A DNA stretch of 64,000 nucleotides, taken from assembly GCF_023716865.1 (NCBI RefSeq), contig NZ_CP092417.1, positions 2,210,001-2,274,000 of the forward strand, read 5' to 3'. Under the pieces are notes generated by a model. It made no database searches. It was not told where the DNA came from and worked only from the letters and a program-made list of their open reading frames with translations. Source of the DNA: Endozoicomonas sp. SCSIO W0465 (lineage in GTDB: Bacteria; Pseudomonadota; Gammaproteobacteria; Pseudomonadales; Endozoicomonadaceae). Position 1 is the first letter of the stretch; each line of letters opens with the position of its first letter. This document shows, in pieces, positions 17,525-27,212 of this stretch. A program made the translations under genes and the position numbers.

Positions 17525-18751
17525 ATGAAAAATGATCTCATAGAACTTTATTCTGACTACCTGTTGTCGTCGTCTGGGAAGACCACTGCAACGGGAGTGT
17601 CAGAGCTTTTGGATAATGTCTACAGTCATGACCAATTCACCCGATTGCTTTCAAACAATGAGTTTACCAGTCGTGACTTATGGCTTTACGTTAAACCCGT
17701 CGTGCGACAGGTTGAGTGCAGTGATGGGGTTTTGATCTTTGACGATACGATTCAGGAAAAGCAGTTCAGCAAAGAGAATGCCCTGAACACCTGGCATTTT
17801 GATCATACAAAAAATCGCACCGTGAAAGGTATAAATCTGCTCAATGCACACTACCATGCCGGAGATGCGTCGATTCCTGTCGCCTATAAATTGATCGAGA
17901 AAACCATCCTGTACACCGACTTGAAGACAAAAAAGGTAAGACGATATGCAGAGCAAACCAAAAATGAAATGATGCGGGAGATGCTGATGATTTGCTGCCA
18001 TAACCAGCTTATGTTCCGCTATGTCCTTGCAGATAGCTGGTTTTGCTCAAACGACAATATGATGTTTATTCGACACGACTGTAATAAACATTTCCTGATG
18101 GCGATGAAGTCAAACCGCAAGGTATCCCTCAGTCTGGACGACAAATTACAAGGCCGTTCACAGCGTATAGATACTGTTGATTTTTCAGAAGATAAGCCTG
18201 TACAAGGGTGGATAGCAGGTGTCGATTTCCCTGTTCTGCTATACCGTCAGGTCTTTAAAAACAAAGACGGAAGCACAGGCATTCTCTATCTGGTTTGCAG
18301 CGATCTTGACTGTGATGCCGAGACTCTCAAGGCAATCTACGAGAAACGGTGGAAAGTCGAGGTCTTCCATAAAACGCTGAGGCTCTATTTTGATTACGAA
18401 CTGCTCTACAGTGAAAACTGACTGTAGGTCACGAAAAACAAGGATTGGGCAACATTACCGGACAATATGCTGACAACCTTTGTAGATAAAGGGCTTCAGC
18501 AATGTTCAACCCAGTAGCAGTCTGAAATCCTACAAGAGCCAACGCTGAAATCGAATGCGTCAATGGCCAAGTCACCGGCGCATACTGTGAGAACACAGAG
18601 TAATCATATCTTTCTTTCAATTTACTCAGCCTTCAGGTTGGAAGTATTGTCATTGAAAGTAAATCTGAATCACTTTCAGCTCAGAGCCAAAATCTATATG
18701 GCAGGGCTGAAAGCTTCGTTGGGGCAGCTGAGAGAGCTGTTAGCTGCGTAA
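17525..18751 (+). pseudogene. IS4/IS701-type DDE transposase, split by MITE
   Basis: The upstream frame (17525-18421) encodes a DDE transposase with LIFDDTIQEK, LADSWFCSND and the YREK-type signature YEKRWKVEVFHKTL. It then runs into MITE sequence and stops. The C-terminal part (SNASMAKSPAHTVRTQSNHI onwards) resumes at 18549 and ends at 18751. Deleting the MITE and one 8-bp target copy restores a single 352-residue frame, so the MITE is the only visible lesion. Confidence 0.88.
18381..18540. mobile_element. 160-bp MITE, family B (IS1595-related ends), copy 1
   Basis: The ends ggctctattttgattacgaa and (inverted) ggctcttgtaggatttcaga are imperfect inverted repeats that both continue into actgct. 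A perfect 8-bp target duplication aacgctga lies at 18373-18380 and 18541-18548. The ends resemble those of the IS1595-family element at 54489-55520 (ggctcttttc...actgct), which also makes 8-bp duplications. It is therefore probably a non-autonomous relative. No coding capacity. Confidence 0.87.
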
Positions 18752-18925
18752 CTTCAGTTATCTACAATGATCTGGTTGATGGCAGTAGCCAATCTAATGC
18801 TCTGAAACTGTTGATTTAACTGCAATCATGCCCGTGTTATCGGGGTAGACAGGTGTATTGGCGACGGTGCGTCTGGTGGATGATCAAAGGCGGGGCGTTG
18901 GAAATTACAGAGAACAGGAGTCGAA

Positions 18926-20134
18926 ATGAAGGCCGATTTTTATGCAGGGCTGAGCAAGCAGCTGGATGAGCTGAAGCAGGAAGGGCTTTATAAAAGTGAG
19001 CGGGTGATCAGCTCCCAGCAGCAGGCTGAAATCAAGGTGCTCTCGAATGGTGAGAGCGGCGAAGAGGTACTTAATTTTTGTGCCAATAACTATCTGGGAC
19101 TGGCCAATGCACCGGAACTGATCGAAGCGGGCAAGCAGGGGCTGGACCAGTACGGTTACGGTATGGCATCCGTGCGCTTTATCTGTGGTACCCAGACGGT
19201 TCATAAAGATCTGGAGGCGCGCATTTCCGGGTTTCTGGGAATGGAAGATACCATTCTTTACCCCTCTTGCTTTGATGCCAATGGCGGCCTTTTTGAAACG
19301 ATTCTGGGTCCGGATGACGCCATTATCAGTGATGCGCTGAATCATGCCAGTATCATTGATGGCGTTCGCCTGTCTAAAGCCAAGCGCTTTCGATACGCCA
19401 ATAACGATATGGCTGATCTGGAAGCTCAGCTGCAGGCAGCAGAAGCTGCGGGTGCCAGAACTAAACTGATTGCTACCGATGGCGTGTTCTCGATGGATGG
19501 GGTGATTGCCAACCTGAAAGGCGTGTGCGATCTGGCTGATAAATACGGTGCACTGGTGATGGTGGATGATTGCCATGCCACCGGATTTATTGGTGAAAAA
19601 GGTGCTGGTACTCCGGAGTTCTGTGGGGTTATGGGACGTGTGGATATTCTTACCGGTACACTGGGCAAAGCTCTGGGGGGGGCTTCTGGTGGTTACACCT
19701 CGGGCAAAAAAGAGGTGATTGACTGGTTGCGTAACCGTTCACGCCCTTACCTGTTTTCCAATACACTGGCTCCCAGTATTGCGGCGGCTTCTGTTAAAGT
19801 ATTTGACATGCTGGCTTCAGGTGCCGAGCTGCGGCGGAAAGTGCGTGATAATGCAGAATATTTCCGCTCTGAAATGACCAGACTGGGCTTTACCCTGGCC
19901 GGTGCCGACCATCCGATTGTTCCGGTCATGCTGGGCGATGCATCCCTTGCCGGGAAATTTGCGGACCGTATGCTGGAAGAAGGCATTTACGTGGTTGGCT
20001 TCTCCTTCCCGGTAGTACCAAAAGGGCAGGCGAGAATTCGTACCCAGATGTCTGCAGCCCACAGTAGAGAACATCTGGACAAAGCCATTGCCGCTTTCGC
20101 CAGGGTTGGCCGGGAGTTGGGAGTTATCAGCTGA
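18926..20134 (+). CDS. kbl: 2-amino-3-ketobutyrate CoA ligase (glycine C-acetyltransferase)
   Basis: A 402-residue PLP enzyme of the alpha-oxoamine synthase family (E. coli Kbl 398 aa). It cleaves 2-amino-3-ketobutyrate with CoA to glycine and acetyl-CoA. Visible are NNYLGLANAPELIEAGK, the CoA/PLP regions YPSCFDANGG and DDCHATGFIG, and the PLP-lysine motif TGTLGKALGGASGG. Good ribosome-binding site aggag upstream. It forms an operon with tdh, which begins about 70 bp downstream. Together they make the two-step threonine-to-glycine route, which connects with glyA at 37 kb. Confidence 0.97.
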   Translation: MKADFYAGLSKQLDELKQEGLYKSERVISSQQQAEIKVLSNGESGEEVLNFCANNYLGLANAPELIEAGKQGLDQYGYGMASVRFICGTQTVHKDLEARISGFLGMEDTILYPSCFDANGGLFETILGPDDAIISDALNHASIIDGVRLSKAKRFRYANNDMADLEAQLQAAEAAGARTKLIATDGVFSMDGVIANLKGVCDLADKYGALVMVDDCHATGFIGEKGAGTPEFCGVMGRVDILTGTLGKALGGASGGYTSGKKEVIDWLRNRSRPYLFSNTLAPSIAAASVKVFDMLASGAELRRKVRDNAEYFRSEMTRLGFTLAGADHPIVPVMLGDASLAGKFADRMLEEGIYVVGFSFPVVPKGQARIRTQMSAAHSREHLDKAIAAFARVGRELGVIS

Positions 20135-20204
20135 TATCCCTGCTGATTTACATGACAGCTGGCTTGTTATGCTCAATAGCAAGCCCATTGAGAAAACTGA
20201 AACT

Positions 20205-21230
20205 GTGAAGACATTAGCCAAAAGCAAAGCAGAACCCGGTATCTGGATGGAAGACCACCCCAAACCAGAAGTGGGTTACAACGATGTACTGATCACAATC
20301 CGTAAAACGGCCATCTGTGGTACTGATATGCATATCTATCACTGGGATGAATGGTCGCAGAAAACCATCCCGGTTGGTATGCATGTCGGCCATGAATTTG
20401 TTGGCGAAATCGTTGGCATGGGCGAGGGTGTTCGAGGTTTTGAGGTTGGGCAGCGGGTTTCCGGTGAAGGCCATATTACCTGTGGTCATTGCCGTAACTG
20501 CCGCGCTGGTCGGCGTCATCTTTGTAACTTTACGGTCGGGGTTGGCGTTAATCGTGATGGTGCTTTTGCAGAATACCTGGTGATTCCGGCGGTTAATGCC
20601 TTCCCGATTCCTGATGATATCAGTGATGACCTGGCCGCCATTTTTGACCCGTTTGGAAATGCGGTTCATACAGCGCTTTCCTTTGATCTGGTCGGAGAAG
20701 ACGTGCTGATTACCGGCGCTGGCCCTATCGGCATTATGGCAGTTGCCATCTGTAAGCACGTCGGTGCCCGTAATGTGGTAATCACCGATGTGAACGAATA
20801 CCGTCTGGATCTGGCTCGAAAAATGGGTGCAACCCGGGCCGTTAATGTGGCCAATACCGACCTGAAAGAAGTGATGACAGAGCTGGGCATGGTCGAAGGC
20901 TTTGACGTTGGCCTTGAAATGTCCGGCAATGGTCGTGCATTTGAACAGATGCTGGAAAATATGAACCATGGAGGCAAGGTAGCACTGTTGGGAATTCCAG
21001 CCAGTGACACGGTGATTGACTGGAACCAGGTTATCTTCAAAGGTCTGGTGATCAAAGGTATCTATGGTCGGGAAATGTTTGAGACCTGGTACAAGATGAC
21101 CAGTATGCTGCAGTCCGGTCTGGATATCTCACCGATCATTACTCACCGGTTCCCGATTGACGATTTTGAGCAAGGTTTTCAAATCATGGGGTCCGGGCAG
21201 TCTGGAAAAGTGATACTTGACTGGAGCTAA
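20205..21230 (+). CDS. tdh: L-threonine 3-dehydrogenase
   Basis: Zinc-dependent, NAD-linked medium-chain dehydrogenase that oxidises L-threonine to 2-amino-3-ketobutyrate, the Kbl substrate. Motifs: catalytic-zinc ligands in TAICGTDMH and GHEFVGE, the four-Cys structural zinc site CGHCRNCRAGRRHLC, and the nucleotide fold GAGPIGIMA. The start was set at GTG 20205 because it gives 341 residues, exactly the E. coli length, with VKTLAKSKAEPGIWM aligning to the E. coli N-terminus. An upstream in-frame ATG at 20169 would add 12 residues. A bidirectional terminator follows. Confidence 0.96.
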   Translation: MKTLAKSKAEPGIWMEDHPKPEVGYNDVLITIRKTAICGTDMHIYHWDEWSQKTIPVGMHVGHEFVGEIVGMGEGVRGFEVGQRVSGEGHITCGHCRNCRAGRRHLCNFTVGVGVNRDGAFAEYLVIPAVNAFPIPDDISDDLAAIFDPFGNAVHTALSFDLVGEDVLITGAGPIGIMAVAICKHVGARNVVITDVNEYRLDLARKMGATRAVNVANTDLKEVMTELGMVEGFDVGLEMSGNGRAFEQMLENMNHGGKVALLGIPASDTVIDWNQVIFKGLVIKGIYGREMFETWYKMTSMLQSGLDISPIITHRFPIDDFEQGFQIMGSGQSGKVILDWS

Positions 21231-21241
21231 CTCAGATCCCG

Positions 21242-21279
21242 GTAACAAAAAAGCCAGCGACTGCTGGCTTTTTTGTTAC
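21242..21279. terminator. Bidirectional rho-independent terminator between tdh and folE
   Basis: A perfect 17-bp stem, gtaacaaaaaagccagc with its complement, around a gact loop. Poly-A/poly-T arms lie on both sides. It serves convergent tdh (plus) and folE (minus). Confidence 0.92.
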
Positions 21280-21294
21280 AAGTGATGAAGATGA

Positions 21295-21846
21295 TCAGCG
21301 AATAAAACGCAGAAACTCTTCACGGGTTGGTTGATTATCTTTCATCAGGCCTCGCATTACCGAAGAGGTCATGGAGGAGTTCTGTTTTTCAACACCGCGC
21401 ATCATCATGCACATGTGTTGTGCTTCAATCACCACGGCAACCCCTTTTGCCCCGGTGACTTCCATAATGGCATCGGCAATCTGCCGGGTCATGTTTTCCT
21501 GAATCTGCAGGCGCCGGGCGAACATATCCACAATGCGGGCAAATTTGGATAGGCCCAGCACCTTACCACTGGGTACATAGCCAATGTGGCACTTGCCAAT
21601 AAAGGGCAGCAGGTGATGCTCGCACATGGAGTAAAGTTCAATGTCTTTGATGACCACCATTTCGCTGATATCAGACTCAAACACCGCACCATTAACGATG
21701 TCTTCCAGTATCTGGTGATAACCCCTGGTCAGGTATTGCATTGCTTTGGCAGCGCGGAGCGGCGTATCTCGAAGGCCTTCCCGATGAATATCTTCACCGA
21801 CGGACTCTATAATGGCCTTGTAGTGCTCGCTGATTCTTTGAGACAT
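21295..21846 (-). CDS. folE: GTP cyclohydrolase I
   Basis: A 183-residue enzyme that converts GTP to 7,8-dihydroneopterin triphosphate, the first step of tetrahydrofolate synthesis. Zinc and active-site motifs are visible: SMCEHHLLPFIGK, GKVLGLSKFARIVDMF, RLQIQENMTRQIAD, and EAQHMCMMMRGV with the second zinc Cys. The start is ATG 21846 (MSQRISEHY); a GTG five codons upstream is an alternative. It faces tdh across a shared terminator. Confidence 0.96.
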   Translation of the reverse strand: MSQRISEHYKAIIESVGEDIHREGLRDTPLRAAKAMQYLTRGYHQILEDIVNGAVFESDISEMVVIKDIELYSMCEHHLLPFIGKCHIGYVPSGKVLGLSKFARIVDMFARRLQIQENMTRQIADAIMEVTGAKGVAVVIEAQHMCMMMRGVEKQNSSMTSSVMRGLMKDNQPTREEFLRFIR

Positions 21847-22131
21847 TGGAAGACTTATCACTGCATGGTTAACGGACTGAACGGCAGTTTAACACAATTG
21901 ATACATAACCCGGAAAGCACCTGAACGACTTTTATTTGGACGGTTTTGAACAATTTGAACCATGAGAAAGTGTTGCCAATGTCAACATGAACGACGCAAC
22001 CATTGCCAGTAGTTTGAAGGCTGTCTGTTTGTCAGGCAGGTTTTCTGGTTTTTATTTATTTTCTCTTTCCGTCCCTATACCCTTGTAACGATTGTCGGCA
22101 CTGTTCTGGCTTGCCCTGGGGAGGATAAGGA

Positions 22132-22683
22132 ATGCTTTGGAAGACGGTTTCGGGAAAGCACTTTGTTGCCATGGTCTTTTTGCTGATCATGCTTTCCGGT
22201 TGTGGTTCATTCGCTGCAAAAGATCCATCAATGACCAGCGCTTCTACAGCCGATCAGGCAGGCTGCCAGTCGCTTTTTACCCTGTTCAGTAGCAGCAATA
22301 ATAACTTTGAGAGCATTCGCTTCCGCCCGTCATATAAATACAGGTTCACGCTCTGGGAGAGCCGCTATCAGCTGATAGAGAACAGCTGTCAGATATGGCA
22401 ATGGGGTGATCAATACAGTTATCTGTGCAACAAGGCTTATCCTGATCAGGAAACCGCTCATCAGGCATATGAGCAGGCTCAGACCTTTATTAATCAGTGC
22501 CTGGGTGAACATCCCAATGGATGGTATGAAAAGCAGGGCTTGCTTGAAGCGCGGGGAGAGGAGACACAATACCTGCTCGAAGATCAGGTTCGAGGATTTT
22601 TAAGGAAGCAGAGTACTCCCGGTTTGTTTAAAGACAGCTGGTCTGTCTATTTCTGGGTTGACTCACCTTCTGTGCTGCGCTGA
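22132..22683 (+). CDS. Predicted lipoprotein of unknown function
   Basis: A 183-residue protein with a lipoprotein signal: charged N-terminus, hydrophobic FVAMVFLLIM, then the lipobox LSGC with Cys24. The mature part is Gln/Tyr/Trp-rich and has several cysteines (in CQS, SCQIW, LCNK, QCLG) that may form disulfides. No family is recognised. A strong ribosome-binding site (ggggaggataagga) fixes the start. It is probably outer-membrane or inner-membrane anchored. It stands alone between divergent folE and convergent yaaA. Confidence 0.75.
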   Translation: MLWKTVSGKHFVAMVFLLIMLSGCGSFAAKDPSMTSASTADQAGCQSLFTLFSSSNNNFESIRFRPSYKYRFTLWESRYQLIENSCQIWQWGDQYSYLCNKAYPDQETAHQAYEQAQTFINQCLGEHPNGWYEKQGLLEARGEETQYLLEDQVRGFLRKQSTPGLFKDSWSVYFWVDSPSVLR

Positions 22684-22729
22684 TCCGTTATTGATCCGAT
22701 ATCTCCAGTCCTTGCAAAGCTTCAACGGC

Positions 22730-22754
22730 CCGCTTTCTGTATACCAGAAAGCGG
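22730..22754 (-). terminator. Stem-loop between the lipoprotein gene and yaaA
   Basis: cccgctttctg and cagaaagcggg form an 11-bp stem around a short loop, between the convergent lipoprotein gene and yaaA. It lacks a clear T-run on either strand, so termination is a guess. Confidence 0.45.
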
Positions 22755-22780
22755 GAGTGGCAATTATCGTAGCAGAGGTC

Positions 22781-23557
22781 TTAACCTTGGGCTTCCCTGG
22801 TAAACACCCACTCCTTATCAGAGGACATGGCTTCATTGAAGGCGTAGCCTTCATAGTCAAAACCTTTTAATTTTTCTGGCTGGTCAATGTTGTGGTTAAT
22901 GGCATAGCGGCACATCAGGCCACGGGCTTTTTTGGCATAAAAGCTGATGATTTTGTATTGTCCGTTCTTCCAGTCTTTAAATACCGGCGTAATGATCTGT
23001 CCATTAATCTGCTTGGGCTGAACCGATTTGTAATATTCATTTGATGCAAGATTGACCAGTACCTGGCTCTTCTGAGCGGCTAACTCTTTATTCAGCTGTT
23101 CTGTGATCAGGCTGTCCCAGAACTGATAGAGATCCTTACCGCGCTGATTGGCAAATCGTGTACCCATCTCCAGGCGGTAGGCCTGCATCAGGTCCAATGG
23201 GCGGAGAAGGCCATACAGGCCAGAGAGAATTCTCAAATGCTGCTGGGCAAATGACAGCTGTTTGTCATTCAGTGTTTCAGCATCAAGGCCTGTGTAAACA
23301 TCCCCTTTGAATGCCAGCAGGGCCTGCTTGGCATTGTCCAGACTGAACGGTGTTGACCACGCCTGGAAACGGGCTGCATTGAGTTGGGACAGCTTATCAC
23401 TGATGCTCATCAAGCTGCCAATATCAGCCGGGCTTAATTCACGAAGCTCTTCAATGAGCAGAGCGGACTGGTCAAGAAAGTCTGGTTGAGTAAATTTTTT
23501 GGTCGTGGGCGATGTTTCGTAGTCCAGGGTTTTGGCTGGAGATATAACGAGCAGCAT
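22781..23557 (-). CDS. yaaA: Peroxide stress protein YaaA
   Basis: A 258-residue DUF328/YaaA protein. In E. coli it limits intracellular iron and DNA damage during peroxide stress and is induced by OxyR. Family motifs: the start MLLVISPAKTLDYET, AFKGDVYTGLDA, LRILSGLYGLLRPLD, YRLEMGT, NLASNEYYKSV and SFYAKKARG. It is a single gene read toward the lipoprotein gene; the PhoH gene terminator lies upstream of it. Confidence 0.95.
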   Translation of the reverse strand: MLLVISPAKTLDYETSPTTKKFTQPDFLDQSALLIEELRELSPADIGSLMSISDKLSQLNAARFQAWSTPFSLDNAKQALLAFKGDVYTGLDAETLNDKQLSFAQQHLRILSGLYGLLRPLDLMQAYRLEMGTRFANQRGKDLYQFWDSLITEQLNKELAAQKSQVLVNLASNEYYKSVQPKQINGQIITPVFKDWKNGQYKIISFYAKKARGLMCRYAINHNIDQPEKLKGFDYEGYAFNEAMSSDKEWVFTREAQG

Positions 23558-23692
23558 TAAACACTCCCTGATTATCCAGGCTGATTATACTGATGACAAT
23601 AGTAGAGCAGGGAGCGTTCCTTTAATAGAGCTGAAAGGCTTAATAAGCTCTATCGTGACCATTGGTAATGGCTATCTGGCATAAAAAATAGC

Positions 23693-23720
23693 AAGCCCCG
23701 GCTGTTAAGTTCCGGGGCTT
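23693..23720 (-). terminator. Rho-independent terminator after the PIN-PhoH gene
   Basis: aagccccgg and ccggggctt form a 9-bp stem, 22 bp beyond the PhoH stop. The minus strand then reads into a T-rich run. Confidence 0.85.
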
Positions 23721-23742
23721 TGTCGTAATGACGATGAATTAA

Positions 23743-25146
23743 TTACAGGTGGACTTCAGCATAAGCGGCCAGTGGTGACCTGGGTACACCCTGAAGCTGC
23801 ATTGAACCTCCATGGGGAAAATGCTTCAGGCGTTCAGTCATATAGGTTAACCCGGAGCTGGTGGCTGCCAGATACGGTGTATCGATCTGGGCCAGGTTGC
23901 CAAGGCAGATAACTTTACTGCCGACACCAGCGCGGGTGATGATGGTTTTGATCTGGTGGGGGGTCAGGTTCTGACACTCATCAATGATGATCAGACTCTG
24001 CTGGAAACTCCTGCCACGGATGTAGTTCAGGGATTTGAAATGGAGCGGTACCCGGTCGAGTATGTACTCCACACTGCTGTTGGTGGACTCGTCATCGTTG
24101 TGCAGCGCTTCCAGGTTGTCGGTAATAGCGCCCAGCCAGGGTTCCATCTTTTCCGCCTCGGTGCCTGGCAGGAAGCCAATATCTTCATCCAGGCCCCGGG
24201 TTGAACGGGTTGCTATAATCCTCCGATACTGTTTGGTGGCAATGGTCATTTCAATAGCGGCTGCCAGAGCCAGAATTGTCTTGCCAGAACCTGCTGCTCC
24301 ATTGAGATTAACCAGATGTACATCCGGGTCAAGAAGGAGATTCAGGGCCATGCCCTGGTTGATGTTTAATGGTCTCAACCCCCAAGCTTCCTGATGCATC
24401 AGGCTCTCTCTGCTGTGGTGTTGAAGGCTTACCTGTTCATCTGATATGTCGATGACTTTTGCTACAAACCCTTGGTCGTCTAAAAGGAACTTGTTGAGAT
24501 ACAGCTCTTCGGCAAACGCATTCTTATCCAGGGTATGAATGGTTTTACCATCAAGCTGTATGGTTTTTACTTCATTTACCCGGTCCCAGAAGTTGCCTTC
24601 ATAATGGATATAACCTTTGGTCAGTAAGCCAATATCACTGACCAGCTGATCACTGTGATAGTCTTCAGTAAGAATTCCGCAGCCCCTGGCTTTGAGGCGC
24701 ATATTAATGTCTTTGGTTACCAGTATGAATTGACGGTTCGGGTGGGCTTTCTGATACTGACAGATGTCGTTGATTATCTGGTTATCGTTATTGCTGCTGG
24801 GGAGTGTGGTAATTTTATCATCGGCATGACTCATCATGATGGAGAGTGTGCCGGATGTTTTATTGATGTGGCTTCTCTGGATCGGGACTCCCTGCTCTAT
24901 CTGTGCAGGTGTGGCTGTACCCAGAATGTTATCAATCAGTCGTATGGCCTGACGGCAGTCAGCGGCGATGGTTTGTTTGCCGTTCTTCAGTTTGTCCAGT
25001 TCTTCCAGAACGGTGATGGGAATCAGTACCTGATGTTCTTCAAAGTTGAGGATGGAGTTAGGGTCATGAATCAGGACGTTACTGTCCAGTATGTAGGTGG
25101 TAGTAATGGGTGAGTTTTTTGGCCTGGTTTCCAGGGCATGTCCCAT
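23743..25146 (-). CDS. PIN-PhoH family ATPase/ribonuclease-like protein
   Basis: A 467-residue fusion of an N-terminal PIN nuclease domain with a PhoH-type P-loop ATPase. The PIN domain shows YILDSNVLIHDP with the first acidic residue, VLEELDKLK, and LVTKDINMRLKA. The ATPase has Walker A NGAAGSGKT and Walker B SLIIIDECQN, followed by LGNLAQID. Proteins of this build (PhoH2/YlaK-like) are proposed to be RNA helicase/nucleases; the cellular role is not established. A gggagc ribosome-binding site precedes the ATG. It is a single gene with its own terminator. Confidence 0.9.
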   Translation of the reverse strand: MGHALETRPKNSPITTTYILDSNVLIHDPNSILNFEEHQVLIPITVLEELDKLKNGKQTIAADCRQAIRLIDNILGTATPAQIEQGVPIQRSHINKTSGTLSIMMSHADDKITTLPSSNNDNQIINDICQYQKAHPNRQFILVTKDINMRLKARGCGILTEDYHSDQLVSDIGLLTKGYIHYEGNFWDRVNEVKTIQLDGKTIHTLDKNAFAEELYLNKFLLDDQGFVAKVIDISDEQVSLQHHSRESLMHQEAWGLRPLNINQGMALNLLLDPDVHLVNLNGAAGSGKTILALAAAIEMTIATKQYRRIIATRSTRGLDEDIGFLPGTEAEKMEPWLGAITDNLEALHNDDESTNSSVEYILDRVPLHFKSLNYIRGRSFQQSLIIIDECQNLTPHQIKTIITRAGVGSKVICLGNLAQIDTPYLAATSSGLTYMTERLKHFPHGGSMQLQGVPRSPLAAYAEVHL

Positions 25147-25381
25147 AGGCAGCTCCCTTGTCTGTTTTTGGGGTCACTCATACTTGATTCTTATCGAAAA
25201 CATTTCGTCCGGCAAGGCTAAATTTCGATGAAGAATAAAAAAAAATTTTGTCCTCCTAAAAAGGTTTAAGTTGATGTGTTTTACTTTTATGCTTGTAGAG
25301 ATATATCGTCTTTTTTTATAAAAAACTTACTGTTTTTGTGATTGTTATCTCTTTTAATCATTAATGTTTAAGTCCATGTGA

Positions 25382-25408
25382 GCAGGCGAATCAGTAAAGT
25401 TCGCCTGC
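25382..25408 (-). terminator. Stem-loop downstream of rhlB
   Basis: gcaggcgaa and ttcgcctgc make a perfect 9-bp stem 10 bp past the rhlB stop. The surrounding 25147-25417 gap is AT-rich and holds nothing else I can name. Confidence 0.5.
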
Positions 25409-25417
25409 ACAATGAGC

Positions 25418-26830
25418 TTAATGAGGTTTACTTTTTCGGGGGTCAATAAGCAGCTGTTCTGGTGGGTAGTCTTTGTTCAGTTTATCACCCAGCAGCGCTT
25501 CAAGATCCGGAATCAGAAACGAATCATCTTCACAAGCAAAGCTGATACTGGTTCCGCTAGCCCCCGCTCTCCCCGTTCTGCCAATTCTGTGGACATAGTC
25601 ATCAGGGTCTTCAGGCAGGTTGTAGTTGATGACATGGCTGATTCCGTCAATGTGGATTCCCCGGCCAGCAACATCGGTAGCCACCAGTACTGAAATTTTT
25701 CCAGAGCGGAAATTCTCCAGGGTTCTGAGGCGCTTGTTCTGGGGGACTTCTCCAGAGATCTGGTCTGCCTTGATCCCAACCTTTTGCAGCTTTTCGGTCA
25801 GTTTTCGGGTTTGGTCCCTGCGATTAGTGAAAACAATGACTTTTTCCAGCTGATGATGATTAATCAGGTTCACCAGCAAGGGAAACTTCTGTTCAGATGA
25901 GAGAATGTAAACCTTTTGTTCCACCGTGTCGGTGGCAACACTGTCAGGCTCGATCTCAACCTTTACCGGGTTCCAGGTCCACTGCTCTCCAAGCCTTAAC
26001 ACATCATCAGTGAATGTTGCAGAGAATAGCAGCGTCTGACGGTCTCCCGGCCTTGGCGTCATGCGGATAATACGTCGTACCTGTGGGATAAAACCCATGT
26101 CCAGCATGCGGTCTGCTTCGTCAATCACCATGACTTCGACCAGGTCCAGGAACAGGTCTTTACGCTCACAGTAGTCCAGCAGACGTCCGGGCGTTGCAAC
26201 AAGAATATCAACATAATTTTCGCTGATACGTTTGCGTTGCTTTTCATAATCCATGCCGCCCACAACGGTGACGACATGCAGTGGCAGGTATTGTGTCAGA
26301 GCCTCTGCATCATTTCCTATCTGTAAGGCCAGTTCTCGCGTGGGAGCGATAATGACAGCACGAGGTTCGCCCAGGTAACGTTTATCCGGTGCAGGGGTAT
26401 CAATCAGCTGCTTGATCGTGCTGATCAGAAATGCTGCCGTTTTGCCGGTTCCCGTTTGCGCCTTGCCGATAGCATCCCGTCCTGCCAGTGTGCTGCCCAG
26501 TACCTCTGCCTGAATAGGTGTGCAGTACTTGAAACCCTGGTCAGCAACCGCATGCATCAGCTCGCTGGGCAGTTCAAAATCATGAAAACGGGTCTTTTCG
26601 GGGTCCGGAGCCACCTGAAACTGGTCAATGCTCCAGCTTTCCTGCGCCGGAGTATGGCGGCCCGGCTTTCTGCTGCCGGTTTGCTTCGGACGCTTTGATG
26701 ATTTGCCCTGAACGTTATTTCTGGAACGCGAAGCCTGTTTTTTGCTGTCAGAAGGCGCTTTCCTCCCTTTTTCAGGGGAAGCGTCCTGACTCGTGCTTCT
26801 TTTCTTAAAAAATCCTAGAAAACCACTCAA
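25418..26830 (-). CDS. rhlB: DEAD-box ATP-dependent RNA helicase, RhlB type
   Basis: A 470-residue helicase. A basic, Ser/Lys-rich disordered N-terminus (about residues 10-65) precedes the core. Motifs in order: Q motif CTPIQ, Walker A AQTGTGKT, PTRELA, DEAD box as VIDEADRM, SAT in FSATF, and HRIGRTGRAG. RhlB-like enzymes unwind structured mRNA, often with the degradosome. The start codon is TTG at 26830, with AAGGAACGAG upstream; the protein begins MSGFLGFFKK, as in related RhlB. The paralogue RhlE is less likely given the N-terminus. Confidence 0.9.
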   Translation of the reverse strand: MSGFLGFFKKRSTSQDASPEKGRKAPSDSKKQASRSRNNVQGKSSKRPKQTGSRKPGRHTPAQESWSIDQFQVAPDPEKTRFHDFELPSELMHAVADQGFKYCTPIQAEVLGSTLAGRDAIGKAQTGTGKTAAFLISTIKQLIDTPAPDKRYLGEPRAVIIAPTRELALQIGNDAEALTQYLPLHVVTVVGGMDYEKQRKRISENYVDILVATPGRLLDYCERKDLFLDLVEVMVIDEADRMLDMGFIPQVRRIIRMTPRPGDRQTLLFSATFTDDVLRLGEQWTWNPVKVEIEPDSVATDTVEQKVYILSSEQKFPLLVNLINHHQLEKVIVFTNRRDQTRKLTEKLQKVGIKADQISGEVPQNKRLRTLENFRSGKISVLVATDVAGRGIHIDGISHVINYNLPEDPDDYVHRIGRTGRAGASGTSISFACEDDSFLIPDLEALLGDKLNKDYPPEQLLIDPRKSKPH

Positions 26831-27212
26831 TGCTTTAATCTCGTTCCTTTCAGTCCTGAAAAATGGCTTTACCTGTTGGAAGCCGGGTGAGCCAGCTATG
26901 AGGATACAATGTTTATCCCGGTCGTCGCAGAGATGGGCGAGGAAGAAATTAGCTGGTTATTACCATGGCCACTTTTCAAATAATGAGAGTGGATACGGTA
27001 CTGGGTGTACGGTCCCAAAGACGTTTCGGGATCTTCACGGTAAATGACATGGCGTATTATCGCGCCGATTTGATGGACAAATCAAACTGACTGTACGTTA
27101 TAGCGCGAATCATTGAAATAGTGTCTTTCCACCAGGCAACATCCGATTGCGTGGTGGACATTGTGAAATGGCTGAGAGCCACCCCGGGGAAATTAGCAGT
27201 GGCCCTATCTGG
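26831..27212. other. Gene-poor intergenic stretch upstream of rhlB
   Basis: About 380 bp between rhlB and the small minus-strand ORF. Short open frames exist on the plus strand, but none has a ribosome-binding site or recognisable product. The rhlB promoter is presumably here. Confidence 0.4.

Larger units (their letters stand above)
17483..18755 (+). mobile_element. IS4/IS701-type insertion sequence, interrupted by a MITE
   Basis: The ends share aagttacgca as inverted repeats (left tcaagttacgca, right tgcgtaacttc). They are flanked by a 10-bp direct repeat agttatctac at 17473-17482 and 18756-18765, the duplication range of IS4-like elements. Net length without the inserted 160-bp MITE and its duplication is about 1.1 kb. 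It carries one transposase gene, now split. Confidence 0.82.

Noticed and set aside
26793..27047. 84-codon plus-strand ORF overlapping the rhlB start
   Set aside because: No ribosome-binding site and no recognisable product; it partly overlaps rhlB in antisense.
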